From Nesterenkonia halotolerans (GTDB lineage: Bacteria > Actinomycetota > Actinomycetes > Actinomycetales > Micrococcaceae), in contig NZ_JADBEE010000001.1 of assembly GCF_014874065.1 (NCBI RefSeq), forward strand, positions 1,178,001-1,242,000: 64,000 nucleotides of DNA, in the 5' to 3' direction. Made by a program: the position numbers and the translations under genes. The notes below the pieces were generated by a model. The model was not told where the DNA came from. It worked only from the letters and a program-made list of their open reading frames with translations, and ran no database searches. Shown piece after piece: positions 56,989 to 64,000 of the stretch; position 1 is the stretch's first letter, and every line of letters begins with the position of its first letter.

Positions 56989-59688
56989 TCAGCCGGTGTT
57001 CTGCAGGCCTGCTGCCACGCCCTTGAGCGTGATCAGCAGGAGGTTCCGCGGATCATCGATCTGCTCGTCGGTGAGCGTGCCGGAGCGCAGCACGCGCAGG
57101 GCACGCAGCTGGATCAGCGAAAGCGCATCGACGTAGGGGTTGCGCAGCTGCACGGCGCGGCCGAGCACCTGGTGCTTCTCGAGCAGCCGCTGCTGCTCGG
57201 TGATGGTCAGCACCCACTTGGAGGTCAGGTCGAACTCCTCCAGGACCACCTCCGTGAGGTCCTCGCGGCCCCCGAGGTCGAGGTAGCGCTGGGCGATGCG
57301 GCGGTCCGTCTTGGCCAGCGACATCTCGATGTTGTCGATCAGCGCGCGGAACAGCGGCCATTCGGCATAGGCCTGGCGCAGCAGCTCGGGATCGTTGATC
57401 GATTCCAGGGCGCTGCCCAGTCCGTACCAGCCGGTGAGGTTGATCCGTGCCTGGCCCCAGGCGAAGTTCCACGGGATGGCCCGCAGGTCTTCCAGGGACT
57501 CCACCGAGAGGCCGCGCTTGGCGGGGCGGGAGCCGATGGCGAGAAGGCCGACTTCATCCTGCGGGGTGACCTCGGCGAACCAGGGCGCGAAGCCCTCGGC
57601 GTTGACCAGGCCGTGGAAGCGTTCCCGGGAGACGGCGTCCATCTTCTCGGCCAGACCGGCGTAGCGCTGCGCGGCCTCGGCGTTGCGCCGCTCGGTCGAG
57701 GGCGCCGAGGCCATCAGGGTGGCGGCCGCGACCTGCTCGATGTGGCGCAGGGCGATCTCCGGGTTGCCGTAGCGAGCGGAGATGACCTCGCCCTGCTCGG
57801 TGACCTTGAAGCGCAGGTCCACCGAATGCGGCGGCTGCGCGAGGATGGCCCGGTTCGCCGGTCCGCCGCCGCGGCCCAGTGCGCCGCCGCGACCGTGGAA
57901 CTGGGTCAGCGTGATCTCGTGCTTGTTCGCCCAATCGGCGATCTTCTCCTGTGCCTCGTACAGCGCCAGTGTGGCCGAGACCGGGCCGACGTCCTTGGCC
58001 GAATCGGAATAGCCCAGCATGATCTCCATGCGGCGGCCGGTCTCTTCCAGCCGGGCCTGCACTGCCGGGTTGTGCAGCATCTCTTCGAGGATCTCCGGCG
58101 CATTGCGCAGGTCCTCGTAGGTCTCGAACAGCGGGATCACGTCGAGCACGGGGGCGTTCTCGGCGCCGCCCATGGCCTTCTCCGCCAGGGTGTAAACATC
58201 GGCGAGGTTCTGCGCGGACTGGGTGAAGGAGACGATGTAGCGTCGCGCGGCATCCACGCCGTAGCGCTGCTGGACCGAGGCGATGGCGCGGAAGGTCTCC
58301 AGCACCTCTTCTCCCGGGACGGCCATCTTCTCCACTGAGGCGGGGTCCTCGAGCCAGGCGAGGGTCTGCGCATGCACCTTGGAGTGCTGGCGGACCTCCA
58401 GCTCGGCCAGGTGGAAGCCGAAGGTCTGCACCTGCCAGATGAGCTCCTGCAGGTCACCGTAGGCCGCGCGCTTGGCGCCAGCCTCGACGAGGGAGTCCTG
58501 CACGACCCGCAGGTCAGCGATGAGCTCTTCGGGCACCGCATAGGCCAGATCGGCGTTGCGCTCGCGGGTGGCCTGGATGCGTCCGGTGATGGCGAGCAGG
58601 ACCTGCCGGTGCGGCTCTCCGGGTGAGTGCTGGGAAGCCTGCTCGGCGAGCTCCTCGGAGAGCTGGCGCTGCCGGTTCCAGAGCGTCTCGAGCCCCCGGC
58701 TCGCCGGGGTGTAGCGATCATCCAGGGTCAGCGACATGCCGGTGCGGCGGGCCCGGTTCTCGTGATCCGCGAGCACGCGGTCGGCGGCCTGCGCCACAGC
58801 CTTGCGCGTGATGGTGGCGGTGACGTTGGGGTTCCCGTCCCGGTCACCGGCGATCCAGGAGCCCAGCCGGATGAAGGCCGGAGCCTTGGGGGCCTCGGCG
58901 CCGGAGGCCTCGCCCTGCAGCCAGTCATCCATGCGGCGGTAGGCCTGGGTGAAGACGGAGGAGAAGGAGGAGTCGAAGACTCCCAGGGCGGTGCGCACCT
59001 CATCCAGCGGGGAGGGGCTGGAGACGCGCAGCTGGGCGGTGCGCCACATGTTGTCGATCTCTTCGAGGATCTCGCGGCGGTTCTTCGCCAGCGCGGTGGG
59101 GCCCACCCGGGCGTCGTCGCGCGCGTCGAGCAGGGCGCCGATGCGACGCACCGACGCGGTGATCGCATTCCGGCGGGCCTCGGTGGGGTGCGCGGTGAGC
59201 ACCGGGTGGAAGCGCAGCTCCTTGAGCCGACGCTCGGCCTCGCGCTCGCCGACCTCGTCAGCGAGGTGAGTGAAGGCCGCGGCCACCGAATCGGTGGGGG
59301 CCTGCTCGGCGAGGGGAAGCTCGCCGTCGCGGATGCGCAGGGTGCGCACGCGGTGCTGCTCCTCGGCGAGGTTGGCCAGCAGGAAGTAGGAGGTGAAGGC
59401 GCGGGCGACCTCTTTGGCGCGCTCTGCTGAGAAGGAGGCGACCAGCTCTTCGGCTCGTTCGAGGGTCTCTCCGCTGGGGTCCTCCAGGGCCGCGATGGTG
59501 AGTTCGCGCAGCGCCTCGACGTCGGCGAGCAGTCCTACGGAGCCGTACTCCTCGAGCACCTGGCCCAGCAGTCCGCCGAGCAGGCTCACATCACGGCGCA
59601 TGGCCTCGGGCACCTCATGGGTGGCCTGGACGCGAGTGATGCTGCCGGTGGCCGGTGAGCTCGCCGGAATCGGGTGTTCCTGGGTCAT
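56989..59688 (-). CDS. ppc: Phosphoenolpyruvate carboxylase
   Basis: 899 residues from ATG 59688 (AAGGAG upstream). Catalytic His in LTAHPTEARRNA, GSWIAGDRDGNPNVT, YSDSAKDVG, FHGRGGALGRGGGPA, and the invariant C-terminal QNTG. It carboxylates PEP to oxaloacetate to refill the TCA cycle. The frame upstream of 59688 lacks family sequence. It is monocistronic: a 195-bp gap separates it from dnaG, and the palindromic element follows it. Confidence 0.96.
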   Translation of the reverse strand: MTQEHPIPASSPATGSITRVQATHEVPEAMRRDVSLLGGLLGQVLEEYGSVGLLADVEALRELTIAALEDPSGETLERAEELVASFSAERAKEVARAFTSYFLLANLAEEQHRVRTLRIRDGELPLAEQAPTDSVAAAFTHLADEVGEREAERRLKELRFHPVLTAHPTEARRNAITASVRRIGALLDARDDARVGPTALAKNRREILEEIDNMWRTAQLRVSSPSPLDEVRTALGVFDSSFSSVFTQAYRRMDDWLQGEASGAEAPKAPAFIRLGSWIAGDRDGNPNVTATITRKAVAQAADRVLADHENRARRTGMSLTLDDRYTPASRGLETLWNRQRQLSEELAEQASQHSPGEPHRQVLLAITGRIQATRERNADLAYAVPEELIADLRVVQDSLVEAGAKRAAYGDLQELIWQVQTFGFHLAELEVRQHSKVHAQTLAWLEDPASVEKMAVPGEEVLETFRAIASVQQRYGVDAARRYIVSFTQSAQNLADVYTLAEKAMGGAENAPVLDVIPLFETYEDLRNAPEILEEMLHNPAVQARLEETGRRMEIMLGYSDSAKDVGPVSATLALYEAQEKIADWANKHEITLTQFHGRGGALGRGGGPANRAILAQPPHSVDLRFKVTEQGEVISARYGNPEIALRHIEQVAAATLMASAPSTERRNAEAAQRYAGLAEKMDAVSRERFHGLVNAEGFAPWFAEVTPQDEVGLLAIGSRPAKRGLSVESLEDLRAIPWNFAWGQARINLTGWYGLGSALESINDPELLRQAYAEWPLFRALIDNIEMSLAKTDRRIAQRYLDLGGREDLTEVVLEEFDLTSKWVLTITEQQRLLEKHQVLGRAVQLRNPYVDALSLIQLRALRVLRSGTLTDEQIDDPRNLLLITLKGVAAGLQNTG

Positions 59689-59883
59689 GTGAATCTCCTT
59701 CTCGGATGCTTCACGTGACCCCATCGTCACGTCTGGTGGACCTGTCGGGCACCAGGAGCGCACTCAGGTGGCGCGCTCACTGTGTTCGAGGCAACACGTT
59801 ATCAAGCTCCGGGTCAGGCCCGAAGCTGGGTGCAATATTGTCCACCTGGGAAACGCCTGCGGCTCCCGCGCGGCTGGTCGAGA

Positions 59884-61794
59884 TCAGGCCCACTCGGCTT
59901 CGCGCAGCGCACGACGCCGCTGCTCAAGCTCCATCAGCTCACGGTTGAGCGCCTGATGCTCCTCCGGGCTGCGTGCCGGATCCATCCGTTGGAGCCTGCC
60001 CAGCAGATTGGCCTTCTGGTGGGTGATCTTCAGCTCCACCAGCCGGTTGAGGATGGACTGGCAGTACTTCTCGAGGTGCTCGTCGGAGTTGGTGGGAAGC
60101 GCCGTGACCGCGAGTTCGGAGACGAAGGATTTGATCGGCTCGGGCACTTCATCGCGCACCGCGTTGACCCAGTTGCGCGGATCCGAGGCTGAGGCAGCGG
60201 CGATGCGCACGCCGTCGTGGATGGCCTGATGCGCCGGGGCGGTGAAGCGGACCGTGAAGATCTCTTCCCACTGCTCGGCCGTCAGGTGCGTCGGATGCTG
60301 GAGGATGACCTCCAGCGCCTGGCGTTCCATGAGCACCGCGGGGTCGCGCGTGTCCGGTCGGGTGAACCCGCGTCCACCGCGCGGATCTGCGGCAGGAGAC
60401 TCGCGCCGCTGGCCGCTGGGCTGGTTGGCCGCGGAGGTCTTCTCCGCCTCCTGCTGGGGTGAGGGCTGGTGCTTCTGCGCATAGGTGACGGCGCGGGCGA
60501 CGTCGTCCATCTCAGCTCCCAGCCAGCCGGCAAGCTCGCGGGTGTAGGCGGGACGCAGTGCAGGGTCCTTGATCCCGCCCACGATCGGGGCGGTGGCGCG
60601 CAGGGCGCCCACCCTTCCTTCGATGGTGTTCAGGTCGAACTCGCGCAGCTTCGCGCGGATGGCGAACTCGAAGAGCGGGGTCTTGGAGTTGACCAGTTCC
60701 TTGACTGCCTCGTCCCCGCGGTGCTGGCGGATGTCACAGGGGTCCATTCCTTCAGGGCCCACGGCGATGAAGGTCTTGGCGAGGAACATGTGGTCCTCCT
60801 TGAAGGCCTTCAGCGCGGCCTGCTGACCGGCCTGATCGCCGTCGAAGGTGAAGATGACCTCTCCCGCGCCGCCCTCGTCGGAGATCAGTCGGCGGGCGAT
60901 CCGGATATGGCCCTCGCCGAAGGCCGTGCCGCAGGTGGCCACCGCGGTCTCGACCCCGGCCACGTGACAGGCCATGACATCGGTATAGCCCTCCACCACG
61001 ACGAGCTGGCGCTGCTTGGCGACGTGGCGCTTGGCGTGCTCGATTCCGTAGAGCACCTGGGACTTCTTGTAGATGGCGGTCTCCGGGGAGTTCAGGTACT
61101 TGGGGCCCTTGTCCTCCTCGTAGAGGTGCCGGCCGCCGAAGCCGACGGTGTTGCCGGTCATGTCGCGGATCGGCCACATGAGCCGACCTCGGAAACGGTC
61201 ATAGATCCCGCGGCTGCCAGACGAGAACATTCCGGTCTCGGTGAGCTCCTCCTCGGAGAAGCCCTTGGAGCGCAGGTGCTTGAGCAGGTTGTCCCAGCCC
61301 TTGGGGGCGTACCCCACGGAGAACTGGGCGGCGTGCTCGCGGGTGAATCCCCGACCGGTGAGCATCTGGCGCGCGATCTGCGCCTCCGGGCTCTGCAGGG
61401 CCTGCTGGAAGAACTCATCGGCGATCTTATGGGCGTCGAGGAGCCGCTGGCGGCGTCCGATCTCGGCCTTGTCAGGACCCTTGCCGCCGTCCTCGTAGCG
61501 CAGCTCGATCCCGAGCCTGCCGGCGAGCTTCTCCACGGTCTCCTGGAAGCTGGTGTGCTCCATGCCCATGAGAAACGCGATCACGTCGCCGGACTCTCCA
61601 CAGCCGAAGCAGTGGAAGGTGCCGACCTGGGGGCGGATGTGGAAGCTCGGTGAGCGCTCGTCGTGGAACGGGCACAGGCCCTTCCACGAGCCGATTCCGG
61701 CGCCCTTGAGCGTGACGTACTGTTCGACGACCTCGCGGAGGTCCGCACGCTCGCGCACAGCGTCGATATCCTCGCGTTTGATCAGTCCGGCCAT
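59884..61794 (-). CDS. dnaG: DNA primase
   Basis: 636 residues. An N-terminal CHC2 zinc finger (CPFHDERSPSF, FHCFGCGESGD, about residues 40-66) is followed by the RNA-polymerase core with TOPRIM motifs VVEGYTDVM and FTFDGDQAGQQA. After a disordered Gln/Pro/Arg linker (about residues 430-480) comes a C-terminal helicase-binding domain. It synthesises Okazaki primers. A leaderless hexamer TAGATT lies 6 nt upstream. Confidence 0.96.
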   Translation of the reverse strand: MAGLIKREDIDAVRERADLREVVEQYVTLKGAGIGSWKGLCPFHDERSPSFHIRPQVGTFHCFGCGESGDVIAFLMGMEHTSFQETVEKLAGRLGIELRYEDGGKGPDKAEIGRRQRLLDAHKIADEFFQQALQSPEAQIARQMLTGRGFTREHAAQFSVGYAPKGWDNLLKHLRSKGFSEEELTETGMFSSGSRGIYDRFRGRLMWPIRDMTGNTVGFGGRHLYEEDKGPKYLNSPETAIYKKSQVLYGIEHAKRHVAKQRQLVVVEGYTDVMACHVAGVETAVATCGTAFGEGHIRIARRLISDEGGAGEVIFTFDGDQAGQQAALKAFKEDHMFLAKTFIAVGPEGMDPCDIRQHRGDEAVKELVNSKTPLFEFAIRAKLREFDLNTIEGRVGALRATAPIVGGIKDPALRPAYTRELAGWLGAEMDDVARAVTYAQKHQPSPQQEAEKTSAANQPSGQRRESPAADPRGGRGFTRPDTRDPAVLMERQALEVILQHPTHLTAEQWEEIFTVRFTAPAHQAIHDGVRIAAASASDPRNWVNAVRDEVPEPIKSFVSELAVTALPTNSDEHLEKYCQSILNRLVELKITHQKANLLGRLQRMDPARSPEEHQALNRELMELEQRRRALREAEWA

Positions 61795-61800
61795 AGTCCT

Positions 61801-61806
61801 AATCTA
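61801..61806 (-). promoter_or_regulatory. -10 hexamer TAGATT of dnaG
   Basis: TAGATT on the minus strand ends 6 nt before the ATG at 61794. The AGGA within the 6-nt gap is too close to the ATG to act as a Shine-Dalgarno. Confidence 0.45.
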
Positions 61807-61892
61807 CTCGGCGCGGCCAAATCATGACCGGTCGGTGTCGGGCCTGTGGAGTCCGCCCGTGGAGTGCGCCCGTGGGGATGTCGAAGTCTCGC

Positions 61893-61898
61893 TAGGCT
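61893..61898 (+). promoter_or_regulatory. -10 hexamer TAGGCT of ybaK
   Basis: TAGGCT ends 7 nt before the ATG at 61906. A GGGGAG lies in between but too close to act as a ribosome site. Confidence 0.45.
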
Positions 61899-61905
61899 GG
61901 GGAGC

Positions 61906-62403
61906 ATGAGTGAACTTTCCGGACGTGAGCGCGTGCAGGCAGATGCCGATGCCCGGGCGGTGACCCTCGAGTTCGTCCAGCGCGGACCGGCGTCCTCGCT
62001 GGAGGAGGCGGCGCAGAACCTCGGCGTCGAGCCGCGGGAGATCGTCAAGACCCTGGTTGCCAAGGCGAAGCTCACCCAGTCCGCCAACGAGCACAGCTAT
62101 GCGGTGGCGCTGATCCCCGGGGACAAGCAGGTGGACTGGGCCAAGCTGCGTCGGCTCGCGGGGATGAAGAAGATGTCGATGACCGCGCCCGAGGAGGCGG
62201 TGGAGGCCACCGGGTACCACCCGGGCACGATCACCCCGTTCGGTGCCCGCACCGCCTCCGGTGAACAGTGGCCGATCTACGCGGATGACTCCATCTCGGG
62301 CAGGATCGCGATGGGCGCCGGTGAACCGGATCTGAACCTGTTCGTGGACGCTGCTGAGCTGTTCGCGGCCTTCGACGTCGTCGTCGGGGACATCAGCAAG
62401 TAG
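61906..62403 (+). CDS. ybaK: YbaK/EbsC-type aminoacyl-tRNA deacylase
   Basis: 165 residues from ATG 61906. The YbaK fold shows SLEEAAQNLGVEPREIVKTL with the conserved Lys, ALIPGDKQVDWAKLR, and the substrate-loop ATGYHPGTITPFG. These hydrolyse mischarged aminoacyl-tRNA (for example Cys-tRNA-Pro or Ala-tRNA-Pro). It is convergent with dgt. The frame open from 61846 is excluded by the -10 hexamer. Confidence 0.88.
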   Translation: MSELSGRERVQADADARAVTLEFVQRGPASSLEEAAQNLGVEPREIVKTLVAKAKLTQSANEHSYAVALIPGDKQVDWAKLRRLAGMKKMSMTAPEEAVEATGYHPGTITPFGARTASGEQWPIYADDSISGRIAMGAGEPDLNLFVDAAELFAAFDVVVGDISK

Positions 62404-62425
62404 CCCCTCCTACCCTGCGCTGAGC

Positions 62426-62483
62426 GGCGGATTCTCCGACCATCAGGGCCCTGCTTCCGCATGAGATACACGGAGATTCCGCC
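62426..62483. terminator. Long hairpin between convergent ybaK and dgt
   Basis: GGCGGATTCTCCG (62426-62438) pairs with CGGAGATTCCGCC (62471-62483) with one mismatch, enclosing CAGGGCCCTG. A C-rich tract (62404-62414) lies to the left and GAGAGGGAGGAG (62493-62504) to the right, the same flanking pattern as the palindromic elements but without the four-half-site core. Confidence 0.6.
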
Positions 62484-62504
62484 CCTCAACGTGAGAGGGA
62501 GGAG

Positions 62505-63827
62505 CTACGCGAAGAGGCGGTTGAAGACTGGGCGGCCGTTGACCAGGGTGGCGTACCACTCCAGCGCCGCGCCGTCGGTGAGCGAGGCGATCTGGTCGAT
62601 GATCGCGCGCTGGCGTCCGGACTCATCGGCGGCGTCATGGAAGTCCGCCTGGAACGGCGGCTCCAGGAACTGGTCCCCGGTCTCGGTGAGCAGCGCGTGC
62701 AGGCCCTCGATGACCTCGCTCTGCCGGGCGTAGACGGGCTTCTGCTCGCGTGAGGCCATGATGTAGTTCGCCGCGATGCCCTTCATCAGCGAGATCTCCT
62801 CGAGCGTCTCGCGCGGCACCACGAGGTCCGCCTCGTGACGCACCAGCGGTCGGTCGCCGTAGGCCTCTCGGGTGGCGGTGAAGATCGCGTGGGAGAACCG
62901 GCCGATCAGCTCGCTGGTCATGTTCTTCAGCGCCGCCAGCGCCTTGCGCGAGCCGTCGGACTCCCCCACCCAGGACTCCGCGGAGGCCAGGCGCGCCAGC
63001 GCGGCCTCGATCCGCTCCGGGTCGGTCTCGGGCAGGTACCAGTCGTGGGTGGTCTGCACCACGCGGCGTCGCTGCAGCGGGTCGGTGAGGAACTTCAGCT
63101 GGAAGCGACCGTTGACCACGCCGTCCTCGATGTCATGCACCGAATAGGCGATGTCATCGGCGGCGTCCATCACCTGGGCCTCCATGGATTTGCGCCGACC
63201 CTGCACGCCCTCGCGGATCCAGTCGAACACCTCGAGGTCGTCGGCGTAGGCCCCGAACTTCGGGCTGCGGCTGCCATCGGGCAGCACCGGGGCCTCGTGG
63301 GTCTGCCAGGGGTACTTGACCGCAGCGTCGAGCGACGCGCGGGTCAAGTTCAGCCCGGCCGAACGCCCGTCGGGGTGGAACCGCTTGGTCTCCAGCCGGG
63401 TCAGCAGCCGCAGCGTCTGCGCGTTGCCCTCGAATCCGCCATGCTCCGCGGCCAGTGCGTTCAGCACGGTCTCCCCGTGGTGGCCGAAGGGCGGGTGCCC
63501 GAGGTCGTGGGAGAGGCAGGCGGCGTCGACGACGTCGGGATCGCAGCCCAGCAGCCGGCCGAAGTCCCGGCCCACCTGGGCGACCTCCAGTGAATGGGTC
63601 AGCCGGGTGCGGGAGAAGTCATCGATGTCCGGGGAGACCACCTGGGTCTTGGCCCCGAGCCGGCGCAGCGCGGAGGAGTGAAGAAGCCTGGCGCGGTCGC
63701 GTTCGAAGCTTGACCGGTAGACCGACTTCCCATGCTCGGGCACCCAGCGGGCCTCGTCGGCCTGGGTGTAGCCCGGCCGCAGGGCTGCGTATCCGCCCTC
63801 CACTCGCTCCACATTCTGCGCACTCAT
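62505..63827 (-). CDS. dgt: Deoxyguanosine triphosphate triphosphohydrolase-like protein
   Basis: 440 residues. HD-domain ligands: RLTHSLEV (His), SHDLGHPPFGHHGE (His-Asp) and AADDIAYSVHD (Asp). The N-terminal YRSSFERDRARLLHSSALRRL and the C-terminal dGTPase-associated helices are complete. It cleaves dNTPs to deoxynucleoside and triphosphate. The -10 hexamer TAAGGT overlaps the upstream gene's stop codon. Confidence 0.93.
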   Translation of the reverse strand: MSAQNVERVEGGYAALRPGYTQADEARWVPEHGKSVYRSSFERDRARLLHSSALRRLGAKTQVVSPDIDDFSRTRLTHSLEVAQVGRDFGRLLGCDPDVVDAACLSHDLGHPPFGHHGETVLNALAAEHGGFEGNAQTLRLLTRLETKRFHPDGRSAGLNLTRASLDAAVKYPWQTHEAPVLPDGSRSPKFGAYADDLEVFDWIREGVQGRRKSMEAQVMDAADDIAYSVHDIEDGVVNGRFQLKFLTDPLQRRRVVQTTHDWYLPETDPERIEAALARLASAESWVGESDGSRKALAALKNMTSELIGRFSHAIFTATREAYGDRPLVRHEADLVVPRETLEEISLMKGIAANYIMASREQKPVYARQSEVIEGLHALLTETGDQFLEPPFQADFHDAADESGRQRAIIDQIASLTDGAALEWYATLVNGRPVFNRLFA

Positions 63828-63834
63828 GCGTTCA

Positions 63835-63840
63835 ACCTTA
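63835..63840 (-). promoter_or_regulatory. -10 hexamer TAAGGT, leaderless start of dgt
   Basis: TAAGGT on the minus strand ends 7 nt before the ATG at 63827 and includes the TAA stop of the preceding gene. Confidence 0.45.
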
Positions 63841-64000
63841 GCCGCCGGAGGTATCGACCTCTGCGGCCTGGATCATCTCCCGCTGCGCCTCGTTGAGTTC
63901 CTGGGACTCCAACCAGTCCTGCGGGAGGTGGACCTTCTTCGGCGAACCGGCTCGGCCGCGCGGCCCCTCGGCGTCGGCTCCGGGGTACTCCAGGCTCTGG
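63838..64000 (-). CDS. C-terminal end of a probable tRNA-dihydrouridine synthase (DusB)
   Basis: The last 53 residues of a gene that runs past the window edge. The visible part contains EGPRGRAGSPKKVHLPQDW then LESQELNEAQREMIQAAE before the stop. This resembles the actinobacterial DusB C-terminus, and dusB often precedes dgt, but no catalytic domain is in view, so the call rests on the tail and synteny. Confidence 0.5.
   Translation of the reverse strand, partial: QSLEYPGADAEGPRGRAGSPKKVHLPQDWLESQELNEAQREMIQAAEVDTSGG

Noticed and set aside
1..64000. tRNA, rRNA, CRISPR array, insertion sequence or prophage
   Set aside because: No T-loop/CCA-type tRNA pattern, no rRNA stretch, no evenly spaced repeats and no transposase or integrase motif was found on either strand.

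Overview
This is a GC-rich chromosomal window from an actinobacterium. Coding strands are dense, GTG starts are common, and several actinobacterial signature genes are present: uvrD2 with a tetracysteine-HRDC tail, adnAB, DUF3107, DUF3117, the coproporphyrin-dependent haem pathway, tatB and a YlbL-type PDZ protein. Gene content and order fit Micrococcales, probably Micrococcaceae. The OpuC-type osmolyte transporter, choline-sulfatase and acidic extracytoplasmic proteins would suit a salt-tolerant genus such as Nesterenkonia, but the genus is a guess. No rRNA, tRNA, CRISPR, prophage or insertion sequence was recognised.

Layout. 1-19.4 kb: ylbL (cut by the window edge), a DUF2342 protein, a ThiF/cyclodehydratase-like protein, a YgjP-like metallopeptidase, uvrD2, nudC and adnB-adnA. 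From memory this resembles the mycobacterial Rv3193c-Rv3202c neighbourhood. An accessory block sits inside it at 7.1-11.9 kb: a degenerate kinase-like protein, an MFS exporter, tenA, and an HNH nuclease gene broken by an in-frame amber codon. 19.4-24.4 kb: a DnaQ-like exonuclease, a formylglycine-generating enzyme divergent from a choline-sulfatase, a zinc alcohol dehydrogenase and a small membrane protein. 24.4-35.8 kb: a complete haem cluster from glutamyl-tRNA to haem b (hemA divergent from hemE-cgoX-hemQ-hemH-hemC, then hemD and hemB-hemL), carrying the coproporphyrin-branch enzymes. 36.0-42.2 kb: an OpuC-type ABC transporter whose ATPase gene overlaps an orphan DNA methyltransferase gene, itself behind a DEAD-box helicase and DUF3107. 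42.3-50.9 kb: TetR, PHP phosphoesterase, aminopeptidase P, stress-type membrane proteins, Mrp, TatB, an unknown membrane protein, an O-methyltransferase and DUF3117. 51-64 kb: a DivIVA-like protein, a class III sirtuin, a DrrAB-type ABC exporter, prolyl oligopeptidase, ppc, dnaG, ybaK, dgt and the end of a probable dusB.

Two patterns run across the window. First, about twenty transcription starts have a TAnnnT-like hexamer (often TAGGCT or TAGACT) ending 6-8 bases before the start codon, with no Shine-Dalgarno between them, which points to widespread leaderless mRNAs. Second, at least four intergenic elements of about 72-83 bp lie 11-35 bp behind a stop codon. Each is a nested palindrome built from four copies of one half-site (two direct, two inverted), with a C-rich tract on one side and a G-rich tract on the other. 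Three share a GCGTTTTACC half-site. The fourth uses an unrelated half-site (ATCGTAGAGCT) in the same layout. I do not recognise this family, and it is the best candidate here for something undescribed.
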